DNA of 64,000 bases from Hyphomicrobiaceae bacterium (GCA_900298995.1 OMIC01000005.1:1-64000), one strand, 5' to 3'; numbered from the stretch's first letter, positions 1 to 9,649 are shown. Made by a program: numbers and translations. Notes: generated by a model from the letters alone, not told the origin.

Positions 1-2
1 GC

Positions 3-125
3 GACAACATCTCGTTCGACGTCGAGCTGATCACGCCGATCGCCATGGAGGAGAAGCTGCGCTTCGCCATCCGTGAGGGCGGCCGTACCGTCGGCGCCGG
101 CGTCGTCGCCAAGATCACGGATTAA
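3..125 (+). CDS. tuf: Elongation factor Tu, C-terminal end (partial)
   Basis: Only the last 40 codons are in the window; the gene begins upstream. The frame ending at TAA 123-125 reads through the conserved end of EF-Tu domain 3, with the motifs ELITPIAME and [14 protein letters not shown]-Tu carries aminoacyl-tRNA to the ribosomal A site as a GTP complex; this part belongs to the beta-barrel that contacts tRNA and EF-Ts. It lies 15 bases before rpsJ, the usual tuf-rpsJ linkage of alphaproteobacteria, so the ribosomal operon probably continues upstream with fusA, rpsG and rpsL. Whether this is the only tuf copy cannot be seen. Confidence 0.96.
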   Translation, partial: DNISFDVELITPIAMEEKLRFAIREGGRTVGAGVVAKITD

Positions 126-140
126 GGGCGGACAGGTCTC

Positions 141-449
141 ATGCAACGTCAGAACATCCGTATCCGGCTCAAGGCCTTCGATCATCGCGTGCTCGATACC
201 TCGACGCGCGAGATCGTGAACACCGCGAAGCGCACTGGCGCTCAGGTGCGTGGTCCTGTGCCTCTTCCCACGCGGATCGAACGCTTCACCGTGAACCGTT
301 CGCCCCACGTGGACAAGAAGAGCCGTGAACAGTTCGAGATGCGGACCCACCGCCGCCTTCTCGATATCGTTGATCCGACCCCGCAGACGGTTGATGCTTT
401 GATGAAGCTCGACCTGGCTGCTGGTGTCGATGTTGAAATCAAGCTCTGA
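141..449 (+). CDS. rpsJ: 30S ribosomal protein S10 (NusE)
   Basis: 102 residues, the normal S10 length. It shows the family signature around [15 protein letters not shown] and the C-terminal block [10 protein letters not shown]10 sits in the 30S head, and as NusE it also joins the transcription antitermination complex with NusB. It is the first gene of the S10 block, 15 bases after tuf and 25 before rplC. The Shine-Dalgarno is weak (GGACAGG), so translation may be partly coupled to tuf. Confidence 0.98.
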   Translation: MQRQNIRIRLKAFDHRVLDTSTREIVNTAKRTGAQVRGPVPLPTRIERFTVNRSPHVDKKSREQFEMRTHRRLLDIVDPTPQTVDALMKLDLAAGVDVEIKL

Positions 450-474
450 GTCAGGGCTTTGAAGGAGTGAAGCG

Positions 475-1182
475 ATGCGTTCTGGTCTCATCGCACAGAA
501 GCTGGGGATGACCCGCATCTACACGGACGAGGGAACCGCAGTTCCCGTGACCGTGTTGAAGGTCGACAACTGTCAGGTCGTGGCGCAGAAGACGCCCGAC
601 AAGCACGGTTATGCGGCTCTGCAGCTTGGTGCCGGCATCCCGAAGATCAAGCGGCTTACCAAGGCGGCCCGCGGCCATTTCGCCGTTGCCAAGGTCGAGC
701 CGAAGCGGAAACTCAAGGAGTTTCGCGTGTCGCCGGATAACATCATTCCGGTTGGCGCCGAGATCACAGTAGAGCATTTCGTGCCGGGCCAGTTCGTGGA
801 CGTGACGGCGACGTCGATGGGCAAGGGCTTTGCCGGTGGCATCAAGCGCTGGAACTTCGGCGGATTGCGCGCCACGCACGGCGTGTCGATCAGCCACCGG
901 TCCATCGGTTCGACAGGCAACCGCCAGGACCCCGGCAAGGTGTTCAAGAACAAGAAAATGCCCGGCCATCTCGGCGCCGAGACAGTCACCACGCAGAACA
1001 TCGTGGTGGTCAAGACCGATGCTGGCCGTGGCCTGATCATGGTCAAGGGCTCGGTTCCGGGCGTCAAGGGCGCCTGGGTGTCGGTGCGCGATGCGGTGAA
1101 GCGCAAGCTTCCCGACTCCGCGCCCAAGCCCGGCGCTTTCAAGATGCCGGACGCCGCCGCAGCTGCCCCGGCGGCAGAATAA
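475..1182 (+). CDS. rplC: 50S ribosomal protein L3
   Basis: 235 residues with a strong GAAGGAG ribosome site. The long internal loop that reaches the peptidyl-transferase centre is clear ([18 protein letters not shown]); the Gln in RQDPG matches the residue methylated by PrmB in E. coli. The last 20 or so residues are an Ala/Pro-rich tail beyond the E. coli length of 209, a low-complexity extension common in alphaproteobacteria. It is an early 23S rRNA assembly protein, followed directly by rplD. Confidence 0.98.
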   Translation: MRSGLIAQKLGMTRIYTDEGTAVPVTVLKVDNCQVVAQKTPDKHGYAALQLGAGIPKIKRLTKAARGHFAVAKVEPKRKLKEFRVSPDNIIPVGAEITVEHFVPGQFVDVTATSMGKGFAGGIKRWNFGGLRATHGVSISHRSIGSTGNRQDPGKVFKNKKMPGHLGAETVTTQNIVVVKTDAGRGLIMVKGSVPGVKGAWVSVRDAVKRKLPDSAPKPGAFKMPDAAAAAPAAE

Positions 1183-1194
1183 GGAGTGACGGAC

Positions 1195-1812
1195 ATGAAA
1201 GCCGACATTCATACCATCGAGGCCAAGAAGGCCGGTAGCATTGATCTGGCCGATCACATTTTCGGTCTGGAGCCGCGGGCCGACCTCATCCACCGGGTGA
1301 TTCAGTGGCAGCTGAACAAGCGTCAGCAGGGAACACATCAGGCCAAGAGCCGTGGTGAAATCTCGCGCACGACCAAGAAGCTCGGCCCGCAGAAGGGTTC
1401 CGGCGGCGCCCGTCACGGGTCCCGCAAGGCCGGCATCTTTGTAGGTGGCGGCAAGGCCTTCGGTCCACGCTTCCGCAGCCATGAGACGTCTCTGAACAAG
1501 AAGATCCGGGCTCTGGGCCTGCGCCATGCGATTTCGAGCAAGGCCAAGGACCAGTCGCTGCTGATCCTCGACAGCGCGGCGTCGGATGGCAAGACCAAGA
1601 CGCTGGTCAAGGCCTTCGAGCAGCTGGGTCTCGCCAACGCGCTGATCATCGACGGCGTGGCGGTGAACGAGAGTTTCGCCCGTGCGGCCCGCAGCATTCC
1701 CAACATCGACGTGCTGCCGATCCAGGGCATCAACGTTTATGACATTCTCCGCCGCAAGAAGCTGGTGCTGACCAAGGCGGCCGTTGAAGCGCTGGAGGCG
1801 CGGTTCAAGTGA
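1195..1812 (+). CDS. rplD: 50S ribosomal protein L4
   Basis: 205 residues from ATG 1195, nine bases after AAGGAG. An upstream GTG at 1186 is in frame but lies inside the ribosome site and is rejected. L4 binds 23S rRNA domain I, and its extended loop (about residues 40-95, Gly/Arg/Lys-rich with [13 protein letters not shown]) lines the exit tunnel. In gammaproteobacteria L4 also represses the S10 operon; no matching leader is visible here because the operon start is outside the window. The stop overlaps the rplW start (GTGA). Confidence 0.98.
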   Translation: MKADIHTIEAKKAGSIDLADHIFGLEPRADLIHRVIQWQLNKRQQGTHQAKSRGEISRTTKKLGPQKGSGGARHGSRKAGIFVGGGKAFGPRFRSHETSLNKKIRALGLRHAISSKAKDQSLLILDSAASDGKTKTLVKAFEQLGLANALIIDGVAVNESFARAARSIPNIDVLPIQGINVYDILRRKKLVLTKAAVEALEARFK

Positions 1813-2102
1813 GCAAGGAACAGTATTACGACATCATCCGGAGCCCGGCCGTGACCGAAAAGGGCACGCTTGTCTCCGAGCACAACCAGGTTGTGTTCAA
1901 CGTAGCGCGTACGGCGACCAAGCCAGAGATCAAGAAGGCCGTCGAAGGCCTGTTCGGGGTCAAGGTCAAGGCCGTCAACACGCTGGTGCGCAAGGGCAAG
2001 CAGCGCCGCTTCCGCGGTCAGGCGGCCATGCTGAGCGATGTGAAGAAGGCCTATGTGACCCTCGAAGAGGGCCAGCGGCTCGACGTGACGACGGGCCTGT
2101 GA
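1809..2102 (+). CDS. rplW: 50S ribosomal protein L23
   Basis: 97 residues from a GTG that overlaps the rplD stop by four bases, so it is translationally coupled; a GGAGG lies in the end of rplD. L23 sits at the tunnel exit, where trigger factor and SRP dock; the conserved block [10 protein letters not shown] and the basic loop [11 protein letters not shown] are present. Length is typical of the family. Confidence 0.97.
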   Translation: MSKEQYYDIIRSPAVTEKGTLVSEHNQVVFNVARTATKPEIKKAVEGLFGVKVKAVNTLVRKGKQRRFRGQAAMLSDVKKAYVTLEEGQRLDVTTGL

Positions 2103-2118
2103 GCAGCGAGACAAGACA

Positions 2119-2949
2119 ATGGCACTGAAAACATTCAATCCGACCAGCGCAGGCCGCCGCCACCTGATCCAGGTGGACCGCAGCCAGCTGTGGAAGGGCA
2201 AGCCGGTCAAGGGCCTGGTCGAGGGCCTGAACAAGAATGGCGGCCGTGGCAATTCCGGCCGGATCACGACGCGCGGACAGGGTGGCGGTCACAAGCGCTC
2301 CTATCGCGTGGTCGACTTCCGCCGCCAGAAGATGGACATGCCCGCGGTCGTCGAGCGGCTCGAGTACGATCCGAACCGCACGGCCTTCCTTGCGCTCGTC
2401 AAGTATCAGGACGGCACCATGGCCTACATCCTGGCACCGCAGCGCCTGAGTGTCGGCGACACGGTGGTGTCGGGCAAGTCGGTTGACGTCAAGCCGGGCA
2501 ATGCCATGCCGCTCGGCGCCATGCCGGTGGGCACGATCGTCCACAATGTCGAACTGAAGCCGGGCAAGGGTGGATCTCTCGCACGTTCGGCCGGAACCTA
2601 CGCAATGGTCGCTGGCCGCGACCAGGGCTATGTCCTGCTGAAACTCAAGTCGGGTGAAACCCGCATGGTCGACTCGTCTTGCATGGCGAGCGTCGGTGCG
2701 GTCTCGAACCCGGACCACATGAACGAGGTGACTGGCAAGGCCGGTCGCGCCCGCTGGAAGGGCCAGCGTCCGATTTCGCGCGGCATCGCGCGCAACCCGG
2801 TCGACCACCCGAACGGCGGCCGCACCAACGGCGGCAAGCACTGGGCCACGCCCTGGGGCAAGCCGACGAAGGGCACCAAGACACGTTCGAACAAGCGGAC
2901 CCAGAAATTCATCGTGCGCTCGCGCCACGATCGCAAGAAATCTCAGTAA
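2119..2949 (+). CDS. rplB: 50S ribosomal protein L2
   Basis: 276 residues, normal length, with the usual RNA-binding core ([18 protein letters not shown] near residue 40). L2 is needed for subunit association and for the peptidyl-transferase region. The C-terminal loop beside that centre is unusual: where most bacteria have NPVDHPHGGGEGR this protein has [14 protein letters not shown], so the His of DHP is kept but the second His and the GGGEG run are replaced and the loop is two residues shorter. The frame is intact and flanking residues (TPWGKPTKG) match the family. Lies between rplW and rpsS. Confidence 0.97.
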   Translation: MALKTFNPTSAGRRHLIQVDRSQLWKGKPVKGLVEGLNKNGGRGNSGRITTRGQGGGHKRSYRVVDFRRQKMDMPAVVERLEYDPNRTAFLALVKYQDGTMAYILAPQRLSVGDTVVSGKSVDVKPGNAMPLGAMPVGTIVHNVELKPGKGGSLARSAGTYAMVAGRDQGYVLLKLKSGETRMVDSSCMASVGAVSNPDHMNEVTGKAGRARWKGQRPISRGIARNPVDHPNGGRTNGGKHWATPWGKPTKGTKTRSNKRTQKFIVRSRHDRKKSQ

Positions 2950-2959
2950 GAGGTAGACC

Positions 2960-3247
2960 GTGACACGCTCCGTTTGGAAAGGCCCGTTTGTCGACGGGTA
3001 TCTCCTGAAGAAGGTGGAAACCGCGCGCGGCGCGGGCGGACGGGCCCAGGCCATCAAGACCTGGAGCCGTCGCTCGACCATCCTTCCGCAGTTCGTGGGC
3101 CTGACCTTTCAGGTTCACAACGGCAACAAGTTCATTCCTGTCCTCGTGTCGGAGGAAATGGTGGGTCACAAGCTCGGTGAGTTTGCGCCGACCCGGACTT
3201 TCCATGGCCACACCGCCGGCGACAAGAAAGCCGGAGCGAAGTCATGA
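2960..3247 (+). CDS. rpsS: 30S ribosomal protein S19
   Basis: 95 residues from a GTG start with AGAGG upstream. Family motifs are present: [16 protein letters not shown] at the N-terminus and [15 protein letters not shown] near the C-terminus. S19 forms part of the 30S head and contacts the A-site tRNA and the B1a bridge. The end overlaps rplV by four bases (ATGA). Confidence 0.98.
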   Translation: MTRSVWKGPFVDGYLLKKVETARGAGGRAQAIKTWSRRSTILPQFVGLTFQVHNGNKFIPVLVSEEMVGHKLGEFAPTRTFHGHTAGDKKAGAKS

Positions 3248-3636
3248 GCAAGAAGTCCCGCCCCCGCGCGTTGCCCGAGAACGAGGCGAAGGCCGTCACG
3301 CGGTCGATCCGCATCTCGCCGCGCAAGCTCAATGACGTGGCCTCGGAGATCCGTGGCATGAAGGTGGACAAGGCGCTGGCCTATCTCACCTTCTCGCGCC
3401 GCCGCATCGCCAAGGACATCAAGAAGACGCTGGAATCGGCCATCGCCAATGCCGAAAACAACCACCAGCTCGACATCAACAATCTGGTCGTGGCTCAGGC
3501 CTGGGTCGGCAAGAACCTGGTCATGAAGCGCTGGATGCCGAACGCCCGTGGACGCGTGGGGCACATCGAGAAGTTCTTCAGTGAGCTGACGATTGTCGTC
3601 CGTGAGGTTCGCGAAGAAAGCAAGGAGGCCGCCTGA
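3244..3636 (+). CDS. rplV: 50S ribosomal protein L22
   Basis: 130 residues; E. coli L22 has 110, the surplus being a short basic N-terminal leader. The beta-hairpin that narrows the exit tunnel and shapes macrolide binding is present near residues 95-110 ([15 protein letters not shown]). Overlaps rpsS by four bases and rpsC by one, so all three are probably coupled. Confidence 0.97.
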   Translation: MSKKSRPRALPENEAKAVTRSIRISPRKLNDVASEIRGMKVDKALAYLTFSRRRIAKDIKKTLESAIANAENNHQLDINNLVVAQAWVGKNLVMKRWMPNARGRVGHIEKFFSELTIVVREVREESKEAA

Positions 3637-4349
3637 TGGGCCAGAAAGTCAATCCGGTTGGGCTCCGTCTCGGAATCAACCGCACTTGGGATTCGCGCTG
3701 GTTCGCGGGCTCGCGTGAATATGGCAAGCTGCTTCACGAGGACATCGCCATCCGCGAATACCTCAAGAAGGAGCTCAAGCAGGCAGGCGTGTCCAAGATA
3801 CTGATCGAGCGCCCGCACAAGAAGTGCCGGGTGACAATCTACTCGGCGCGTCCGGGCGTGGTGATCGGCAAGAAGGGCGCCGACATCGAGAAGCTTCGCA
3901 AGAAGGTTCAGGACATGACGGGTTCCGAGGTCCATCTCAACATCGTCGAGGTCCGCAAGCCTGAAGTCGACGCCAATCTGGTGGCCGAGAACATCGCCCA
4001 GCAGCTGGAGCGCCGCGTGGCCTTCCGCCGCGCCATGAAGCGTGCCGTGCAGTCGGCGCAGCGCATGGGCGCCGAGGGCATCAAGATCACCTGTTCGGGC
4101 CGTCTGGGTGGCGCTGAAATCGCGCGCACCGAATGGTACCGCGAGGGGCGCGTGCCGCTGCACACGCTTCGCGCCGACGTGGACTATGGCACGGCGACGG
4201 CTTTCACCACCTACGGCACCAACGGCGTCAAGGTCTGGATCTTCAAGGGCGAGATCCTCGAGCACGATCCGATGGCGCAGGACAAGCGCATGAACGAGCC
4301 GGCCGATGCCGGCGCCTCCCGCGGTCGCCGTGACCGCGACGCGGCGTGA
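3636..4349 (+). CDS. rpsC: 30S ribosomal protein S3
   Basis: 237 residues. The KH domain motif [16 protein letters not shown] (about residues 70-86) and the C-terminal domain block [18 protein letters not shown] are clear. S3 lines the mRNA entry tunnel and takes part in helicase activity. The start codon overlaps the rplV stop (TGATG), and AAGGAGG lies in the end of rplV. The C-terminal tail is Arg/Asp-rich. Confidence 0.98.
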   Translation: MGQKVNPVGLRLGINRTWDSRWFAGSREYGKLLHEDIAIREYLKKELKQAGVSKILIERPHKKCRVTIYSARPGVVIGKKGADIEKLRKKVQDMTGSEVHLNIVEVRKPEVDANLVAENIAQQLERRVAFRRAMKRAVQSAQRMGAEGIKITCSGRLGGAEIARTEWYREGRVPLHTLRADVDYGTATAFTTYGTNGVKVWIFKGEILEHDPMAQDKRMNEPADAGASRGRRDRDAA

Positions 4350-4368
4350 GGATTGAGGGTTAGCGACA

Positions 4369-4782
4369 ATGCTGCAACCAAAGCGTACCAAGTTCCGGAA
4401 GGCCTTCAAGGGCCGCATCCACGGCAAGTCGACCAGCTGCAACACGCTGGATTTCGGCGCATTTGGACTGAAGGCGATGGAACCCGAGCGGCTCACAGCA
4501 CGTCAGATCGAGGCCGCCCGCCGCGCGCTGGCGCGTGGCATGAAGCGTGCCGGCCGCATCTGGATCCGCGTGTTCCCCGACGTTCCGGTCTCGAAGAAGC
4601 CTGCCGAAGTCCGCATGGGTTCCGGCAAGGGCTCGCCCGAGTACTGGGCGGCGCGTGTGAAGCCCGGCCGGGTGCTGTTCGAGATCGACGGCGTGCCGCG
4701 TCAGGTGGCTGAGGAGTCGCTCGGTCTCGCAGCGGCGAAACTTCCGATCAAGACGCGCTTCATTGCGCGCCTTGGCGAATAA
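4369..4782 (+). CDS. rplP: 50S ribosomal protein L16
   Basis: 137 residues, standard length. Signatures are [15 protein letters not shown] at the N-terminus and [16 protein letters not shown] near residue 80; the Arg in RMGSGKG matches the residue hydroxylated in E. coli L16. L16 organises the A-site tRNA channel in 23S rRNA. It is followed after 13 bases by rpmC. Confidence 0.98.
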   Translation: MLQPKRTKFRKAFKGRIHGKSTSCNTLDFGAFGLKAMEPERLTARQIEAARRALARGMKRAGRIWIRVFPDVPVSKKPAEVRMGSGKGSPEYWAARVKPGRVLFEIDGVPRQVAEESLGLAAAKLPIKTRFIARLGE

Positions 4783-4795
4783 GAGGGTGAGCGCC

Positions 4796-4990
4796 ATGAA
4801 GGCCAAGGACATCCGGGTCATGACCAACGACCAGGTCAAGGACGAAATCCTGAAGCTGAAGAAGGAGCAGTTCAATCTGCGCTTCCAGAGGGCGACGGGC
4901 CAGGTCGAGAACACAGCGCGCATCCGCCAGATCCGCCGCGACATCGCCCGTCTCAAGACGGTGCAGTCGCAGCAGGCCGCCGCGAAGTAG
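4796..4990 (+). CDS. rpmC: 50S ribosomal protein L29
   Basis: 64 residues from ATG 4796, the start that fits the family; an upstream in-frame codon at 4763 lies inside rplP and gives an extension without homology. The two-helix hairpin typical of L29 is seen ([18 protein letters not shown]). L29 lies near the tunnel exit, next to L23 and the trigger-factor site. Confidence 0.97.
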   Translation: MKAKDIRVMTNDQVKDEILKLKKEQFNLRFQRATGQVENTARIRQIRRDIARLKTVQSQQAAAK

Positions 4991-5001
4991 GAGAGAAGAA
5001 C

Positions 5002-5250
5002 ATGCCGAAGCGCATCCTGCAGGGCGTTGTGGTGAGCGACAAGAACGACAAGACCATCGTGGTGCTCGTCGAGCGCCGCCTGCGTCATCCGGTACTCAAG
5101 AAGACCGTGCGTCTTTCGAAGAAGTACCACGCCCATGACGAGAAGAACGAAGCCAAGTCCGGGGACATTGTCCGCATCGAGGAAACGCGTCCGCTGTCGA
5201 AGCAGAAGCGCTGGGCCTTGGTGGGCAAGGTCGCCGCTGGCCAGGCCTAA
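5002..5250 (+). CDS. rpsQ: 30S ribosomal protein S17
   Basis: 82 residues with an AGGAGAG ribosome site. OB-fold signatures [17 protein letters not shown] and KRWALVGKV are present. S17 is a primary 16S rRNA binder. It is the last gene of the S10 block; a stable hairpin follows before rplN. Confidence 0.97.
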   Translation: MPKRILQGVVVSDKNDKTIVVLVERRLRHPVLKKTVRLSKKYHAHDEKNEAKSGDIVRIEETRPLSKQKRWALVGKVAAGQA

Positions 5251-5252
5251 GG

Positions 5253-5276
5253 AAAAAGTGGGCCTTCGGGCCCCAC
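5253..5276. terminator. UUCG hairpin at the S10/spc junction; reads as a terminator on the minus strand
   Basis: GTGGGCC (5258-5264), a TTCG loop and GGCCCCAC (5269-5276) form a stable stem with one bulged base. On the plus strand no T run follows, so it is more likely an mRNA processing or stability element than a terminator for the operon. On the minus strand it is followed directly by TTTTT (5253-5257), the form of an intrinsic terminator that would stop antisense transcription. It lies exactly where the S10 and spc operons of E. coli are split. Confidence 0.55.
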
Positions 5277-5294
5277 GAGTGAACGGGTGATCAG

Positions 5295-5663
5295 ATGATC
5301 CAGCAAGAAACCAATCTCGATGTCGCGGACAACTCCGGCGCCCGCCGGGTGCAGTGCATCAAGGTGCTGGGCGGTTCGAAGCGCAAGTATGCGTCCGTGG
5401 GCGACATCATCGTGGTGTCGGTGAAGGACGCCATTCCGCGCGGCCGCGTCAAGAAGGGCAGCGTCATGAAGGCGATCGTTGTGCGCACTGCGAAGGACAT
5501 TCGCCGCGCCGACGGGTCGGTGATCCGCTTCGACCGCAACGCGGCCGTGCTGATCAACGCGCAGGGCGAGCCGGTCGGCACCCGTATCTTCGGGCCCGTG
5601 CCGCGTGAACTGCGCGCCAAGAACCAGATGAAGATCATTTCGCTTGCGCCGGAGGTGCTGTAA
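5295..5663 (+). CDS. rplN: 50S ribosomal protein L14
   Basis: 122 residues, exact family length. Begins [17 protein letters not shown], as in nearly all bacterial L14. L14 forms intersubunit bridges B5 and B8 with 16S rRNA and contacts L19. First gene of the spc block, 44 bases after rpsQ; a one-base overlap joins it to rplX. Confidence 0.98.
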   Translation: MIQQETNLDVADNSGARRVQCIKVLGGSKRKYASVGDIIVVSVKDAIPRGRVKKGSVMKAIVVRTAKDIRRADGSVIRFDRNAAVLINAQGEPVGTRIFGPVPRELRAKNQMKIISLAPEVL

Positions 5664-5986
5664 TGGCGGCGAAACTCAAAATCAGGAAGGGCGACAAGGT
5701 CGTCGTCCTCACTGGCAAGGACAAGGGCCGTCAGGGCGAGGTCATTCGCGTGATTCCGGCCGAGAACCGCGCGGTGGTGCGTGGCATCAATGTTGCCAAG
5801 CGCCATCAGAAGCAGACGGCGGCCCAGGAGGGCGGCATCGTCTCCAAGGAACTGCCGGTGCACGTTTCCAATCTCGCGCTCCGTGACCCCAAGGACGGCA
5901 AACCGACCCGCGTCGGGTTCAAGACCCTTGCCGACGGCAAGAAGGTGCGCGTCGCCAAGCGTTCGGGAGAAGTGATCGATGGCTAA
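5663..5986 (+). CDS. rplX: 50S ribosomal protein L24
   Basis: 107 residues. The KOW motif ([19 protein letters not shown], residues 9-27) is intact. L24 starts 50S assembly by binding the 5' end of 23S rRNA. The start overlaps the rplN stop and has GGAGGTG upstream; its end overlaps rplE by eight bases. Confidence 0.97.
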   Translation: MAAKLKIRKGDKVVVLTGKDKGRQGEVIRVIPAENRAVVRGINVAKRHQKQTAAQEGGIVSKELPVHVSNLALRDPKDGKPTRVGFKTLADGKKVRVAKRSGEVIDG

Positions 5987-6680
5987 GGAAGACACAAAGA
6001 AGCCGGCCGCCAAAGCCGCGAAGCCAGCCGGCGAGGCGAAGCCCAAGGCTGCCCGCGCCAAGGCCGAGAAGTCCGCGCCGGCGGCTGCTGCGCCTGGTTC
6101 CGAGGCAGCACCGGAAGGTTATGTACCGCGCCTGCGCAAGCATTATGACGAGGTTGTGCGTGCCCAGCTCGTGAAGGAGTTCGGGTACAAGAATGTCATG
6201 GAAGTGCCGAAGATCACCAAGATCGTGCTCAACATGGGCATCGGTGAGGCCACGCAGGACTCGAAGCTGGTGCAGGTTGCTGTCGGCGAGCTCGAGAAGA
6301 TCTCGGGCCAGAAGGTGGTGGTCACCAAGGCCCGCAACGCCATCGCGCAGTTCAAGATCCGCGAGAACCTCGCGATCGGCGCGAAGGTGACACTGCGCAA
6401 GGTCCGCATGTATGAGTTCCTCGACAGGCTCATCAACATCGCGCTGCCGCGTGTGCGCGACTTCCGCGGCCTGACCGACCGCAGCTTCGATGGCTACGGC
6501 AACTATGCCTTCGGCATCAAGGAGCACATCATTTTCCCGGAGATCGACTACGACAAGATCGATCGCGTCTGGGGCATGGACGTCATCATCTGCACCTCGG
6601 CAAAGACCGACGCCGAGGCCCGCGCGCTGATCGACGCTTTCAATTTCCCGTTCCGCAAGCCCGCCCGCAAAGCGGCCTAA
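5979..6680 (+). CDS. rplE: 50S ribosomal protein L5 with an Ala/Lys-rich N-terminal extension
   Basis: 233 residues against about 180 in most bacteria. The canonical L5 starts near residue 49 ([13 protein letters not shown]) and is complete, with [15 protein letters not shown] and RDFRGL. The first 48 residues are a low-complexity Lys/Ala/Pro tail of histone H1-like composition. A ribosome site (GGGAGAAG) sits before ATG 5979, and no start codon near codon 49 has a comparable one, so the extension is probably translated. L5 binds 5S rRNA and the P-site tRNA elbow. The extension could add rRNA contacts; that is inference. Confidence 0.96.
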   Translation: MAKEDTKKPAAKAAKPAGEAKPKAARAKAEKSAPAAAAPGSEAAPEGYVPRLRKHYDEVVRAQLVKEFGYKNVMEVPKITKIVLNMGIGEATQDSKLVQVAVGELEKISGQKVVVTKARNAIAQFKIRENLAIGAKVTLRKVRMYEFLDRLINIALPRVRDFRGLTDRSFDGYGNYAFGIKEHIIFPEIDYDKIDRVWGMDVIICTSAKTDAEARALIDAFNFPFRKPARKAA

Positions 6681-6710
6681 GAAACAGATCAAGGCTGAGG
6701 TAAAGCCCCA

Positions 6711-7016
6711 ATGGCGAAGACGAGCTCGGTAGAGAAGAACAACCGCCGCCGGAAGATGGCGAAGCAGTATGCTGGAAAGCGTGCGAAGCTGAAGGCCACG
6801 ATCCAGAACAAGACGCTGCCCATCGAGGAGCGTTTTGCGGCCCAGCTGAAGCTTGCCGAGTTGCCGCGCAACTCCTCCAAGACACGGATCCGCAACCGCT
6901 GCGAGGTTACGGGCCGCCCGCGTGCCTTTTATCGCAAACTTAAGATGTCGCGTCTGGCGCTTCGCGAGATGGCCAACCTGGGTCTGATCCCAGGCATGGT
7001 CAAGTCGAGCTGGTAA
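6711..7016 (+). CDS. rpsN: 30S ribosomal protein S14, zinc-independent type
   Basis: 101 residues, the long form of S14. It carries [19 protein letters not shown] but only one Cys, so it lacks the CXXC pairs of the short zinc-binding form. S14 is a late assembly protein of the 30S head beside S3 and S10. It is 30 bases after rplE with GAGG upstream. A single C-minus gene in the operon means this protein does not add to cellular zinc demand. Confidence 0.97.
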   Translation: MAKTSSVEKNNRRRKMAKQYAGKRAKLKATIQNKTLPIEERFAAQLKLAELPRNSSKTRIRNRCEVTGRPRAFYRKLKMSRLALREMANLGLIPGMVKSSW

Positions 7017-7041
7017 CAGATACGGACTTCAGGAGAGAAGA

Positions 7042-7440
7042 ATGAGTGTGAATGATCCGATCGGCGACATGCTCGCTCGCATCCGGAACGCGCAGGAGAG
7101 GGGCAAGTCCAAGGTGGCGGTGCCGCACTCTAGGCTGCGCGAGAACGTGTTGAACGTTCTGCAGTCAGAGGGTTTCATCCGCGGCTTTGCCGTGGTGCAG
7201 CAGGGCGGCAACAAGGCCGAGATCGAAGTCGAGCTCAAGTATTTCGATGGTGCGCCGGTCATCCGCGAACTGAACCGCGTGTCGAAGCCGGGCCGCCGGG
7301 TCTATGTGTCCGTTGGCACACTCCCGACCGTCTACAACGGCCTTGGTATTTCCATCCTGTCGACGCCAAAGGGTGTGATGTCGGACTCCGACGCGCGTGC
7401 CCAGAACGTCGGCGGCGAAGTTCTCTGCACCGTGTTCTGA
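7042..7440 (+). CDS. rpsH: 30S ribosomal protein S8
   Basis: 132 residues. Signatures are [18 protein letters not shown] at the start and GGEVLCTVF at the end. S8 binds the central domain of 16S rRNA and in E. coli represses the spc operon by binding near the rplE start; I did not find an obvious S8-site mimic here. AGGAGAG precedes the start; rplF follows after eight bases. Confidence 0.98.
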   Translation: MSVNDPIGDMLARIRNAQERGKSKVAVPHSRLRENVLNVLQSEGFIRGFAVVQQGGNKAEIEVELKYFDGAPVIRELNRVSKPGRRVYVSVGTLPTVYNGLGISILSTPKGVMSDSDARAQNVGGEVLCTVF

Positions 7441-7448
7441 GGTCGCTC

Positions 7449-7982
7449 ATGTCTCGTATCGGTAAGAAACCAGTTCAAGTGCCGTCGGGCGTCACCGTGA
7501 ATGTCGCGGGCGGCAACGTGTCGGTCAAGGGTCCCAAGGGCGAACTCAAGTTCGTGCTGACCGACCGCGTCATCGCGAAGATGGAGCAGGGTGGCGTCAA
7601 GGTCGATCCAAGGGACAAGACCAAGCTCTCGCGCTCTGCCTGGGGCATGTCGCGCACAATGATCTCCAATATGATCAAGGGTGTCACCGACGGCTACAGC
7701 AAGTCGCTGGAGATCAACGGTGTCGGCTATCGCGCTGCCGTCCAGGGCAAGGTCCTGAGCCTGCAGCTGGGTTACAGCCATGACATCAACTATCCGATTC
7801 CGGACGGCATTGACATCAAGACCCCGAAGCCGACCGAGATCCTGATTTCCGGCATCGACAAGCAGCGGGTCGGTCAGGTCGCGGCGGAAATCCGCGAGTT
7901 CCGCGGCCCCGAGCCCTACAAGGGCAAGGGTGTCAAGTATGCCGGTGAGTACATCTTCCGCAAGGAAGGCAAGAAGAAGTAA
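7449..7982 (+). CDS. rplF: 50S ribosomal protein L6
   Basis: 177 residues, standard length, with two tandem L6 folds. The C-terminal signature [11 protein letters not shown] is present (about residues 155-165). L6 lies beside the sarcin-ricin loop and the factor-binding site. The short gap to rpsH (GAGGTCGCTC) supplies the ribosome site. Confidence 0.98.
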   Translation: MSRIGKKPVQVPSGVTVNVAGGNVSVKGPKGELKFVLTDRVIAKMEQGGVKVDPRDKTKLSRSAWGMSRTMISNMIKGVTDGYSKSLEINGVGYRAAVQGKVLSLQLGYSHDINYPIPDGIDIKTPKPTEILISGIDKQRVGQVAAEIREFRGPEPYKGKGVKYAGEYIFRKEGKKK

Positions 7983-7994
7983 CAGGTGGTGGCC

Positions 7995-8351
7995 ATGGCT
8001 ACGAAATCACAAGACATCCGCAAGAAGCGCGTTCGCAAGGCGCTGGCCGCACGTGGCGCGCTGCGTCCGCGCCTCTCGGTGTTCCGGTCTTCCAAGAACA
8101 TCTACGCTCAGGTCATCGATGACACGAAGGGCGTGACGGTCGCTGCCGCGTCGAGCCTTGAAAAGGGGCTCAAGGGATCGATCAAGACCGGCGCTGACAA
8201 GGCCGCAGCCGCGACCATCGGCAAGCTGATTGCAGAACGGGCGATCAAGGCCGGTGTCAAGGACGTCGTGTTTGACCGCGGCGGGTATCTTTATCATGGG
8301 CGTGTCAAGGCGCTCGCGGATGCTGCCCGTGAGGGCGGCCTCAACTTCTAA
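7995..8351 (+). CDS. rplR: 50S ribosomal protein L18
   Basis: 118 residues from ATG 7995; an in-frame GTG at 7986 would add three residues and fits the family less well. Motifs are [20 protein letters not shown] and the end AREGGLNF. L18 helps bring 5S rRNA into the large subunit together with L5 and L25. rpsE follows after 26 bases. Confidence 0.96.
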   Translation: MATKSQDIRKKRVRKALAARGALRPRLSVFRSSKNIYAQVIDDTKGVTVAAASSLEKGLKGSIKTGADKAAAATIGKLIAERAIKAGVKDVVFDRGGYLYHGRVKALADAAREGGLNF

Positions 8352-8377
8352 TTTTCTCCGGCGAAGGATAGGCGAAA

Positions 8378-8947
8378 ATGGCTAAGGAACGTTCGGAGCG
8401 CGGCGACCGCCGGGACCGTGACAATCGCGAGGAGCGCGACAGCGAGTTCATCGACAAGCTGGTGCACATCAACCGTGTCGCCAAGGTCGTGAAGGGCGGC
8501 AAGCGCTTCGGGTTCGCTGCTCTCGTGGTGGTGGGTGATCAGAAGGGCCGTGTCGGTTTTGGCCATGGCAAGGCGCGTGAAGTGCCGGAAGCCGTGCGCA
8601 AGGCCACGGAGTCGGCCAAGCGCGGCCTTATCCGCGTGCCGCTGCGTGAAGGCCGTACGCTGCATCATGACATTGACGGCCGCTGGGGCGCCGGCAAGGT
8701 GACGCTGCGCACGGCGCCTCCCGGAACCGGCATCATTGCCGGTGGTCCGATGCGCGCGGTGTTCGAGTCGGTCGGCATGCAGGACGTTGTGGCGAAGTCG
8801 AAGGGCTCGTCCAACCCCTACAACATGGTCCGCGCCACGTTCGATGCGCTCAAGAAGCAAACCAGCCCGCGCGCGGTTGCTTCGCGCCGCGGCAAGAAGG
8901 TGTCTGACGTTCTGCGCCGCCGTGGCGGCGAGGCCGTTGCCGAGTAA
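8378..8947 (+). CDS. rpsE: 30S ribosomal protein S5
   Basis: 189 residues. The first 20 or so are very rich in Arg, Asp and Glu, an extra charged segment; then comes the canonical S5 double-stranded RNA-binding domain ([18 protein letters not shown]) and the second domain ([13 protein letters not shown]). S5 takes part in decoding fidelity and mRNA entry. AAGGATAGG precedes the start; rpmD follows after 15 bases. Confidence 0.97.
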   Translation: MAKERSERGDRRDRDNREERDSEFIDKLVHINRVAKVVKGGKRFGFAALVVVGDQKGRVGFGHGKAREVPEAVRKATESAKRGLIRVPLREGRTLHHDIDGRWGAGKVTLRTAPPGTGIIAGGPMRAVFESVGMQDVVAKSKGSSNPYNMVRATFDALKKQTSPRAVASRRGKKVSDVLRRRGGEAVAE

Positions 8948-8962
8948 TCGAGGAGAGCGATC

Positions 8963-9151
8963 GTGGCCAAAGCCAACAAGACCGTTACGATCCAGCAGGT
9001 CGCAAGCCCGCAGCGCCGTCCGTCGGAGCAGCGCGCAACCCTGATCGGACTGGGCCTCAACAAGATGAACAAGACGTCGACACTGCAGGATACGCCTGCC
9101 GTGCGCGGCATGATTGCCAAGGTCGCGCACCTGGTGCGCGTCGTGGAATAA
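8963..9151 (+). CDS. rpmD: 50S ribosomal protein L30
   Basis: 62 residues from a GTG start with GAGGAGAG upstream. Family core [16 protein letters not shown] is present and length is typical. L30 is a small non-essential-type protein of the 50S surface. Twelve bases separate it from rplO. Confidence 0.96.
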   Translation: MAKANKTVTIQQVASPQRRPSEQRATLIGLGLNKMNKTSTLQDTPAVRGMIAKVAHLVRVVE

Positions 9152-9163
9152 GGAACAGGTGCC

Positions 9164-9649
9164 ATGAAGCTCAATGAGATTGCCGACAATCCCGGTGCCC
9201 GCCACGCAAGGAAGCGTGTGGGCCGTGGTATCGGCTCCGGCCTCGGCAAGACCGCAGGTCGCGGCGGCAAGGGTCAGACAGCCCGCAAGGGCGGCGCCAA
9301 GGCGGGTTTCGAGGGCGGTCAGATGCCGATCTACCGTCGTCTGCCGAAGCGCGGCTTCAACAAGCCCAATGCGGTCGACTACAGTGAGGTCAACCTGTCG
9401 CGCGTCCAGGCCGCGGTCGATGCCAAGAAGCTCGATACGTCCGCGCCGGTGACGGCTGCGGCACTGGTTGCGGCCGGCGTGATTTCATCCGCGCGCGGCG
9501 GCGTCCGCCTGCTGGGCAAGGGTGAACTCAAGTCCAAGCTGAATTTCGAAGTCTATCACGCGACTGCCGGCGCGCTGGCCGCAGTTCAGAAGGCCGGCGG
9601 TTCGGTCAAGATGCTGAAGCCCGTCGAGAAGGCCCCCGAGGCGAAGTAA
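9164..9649 (+). CDS. rplO: 50S ribosomal protein L15
   Basis: 161 residues. The N-terminal half is the Gly/Lys/Arg-rich segment that threads into 23S rRNA ([18 protein letters not shown]), followed by [19 protein letters not shown] late assembly protein. AAGGAACAGG precedes the start. A 63-base gap leads to secY and holds only a small hairpin near 9674-9684. Confidence 0.97.
   Translation: MKLNEIADNPGARHARKRVGRGIGSGLGKTAGRGGKGQTARKGGAKAGFEGGQMPIYRRLPKRGFNKPNAVDYSEVNLSRVQAAVDAKKLDTSAPVTAAALVAAGVISSARGGVRLLGKGELKSKLNFEVYHATAGALAAVQKAGGSVKMLKPVEKAPEAK

Noticed and set aside
451-1527. A 358-codon open frame on the minus strand across rplC and rplD.
   Set aside because: It is a shadow of high-GC third positions in the ribosomal genes; it has no ribosome site and no recognisable domain.
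1975-3081. A 368-codon minus-strand open frame across rplW, rplB and rpsS.
   Set aside because: Antisense to strongly conserved ribosomal genes; composition is that of a reversed reading frame.
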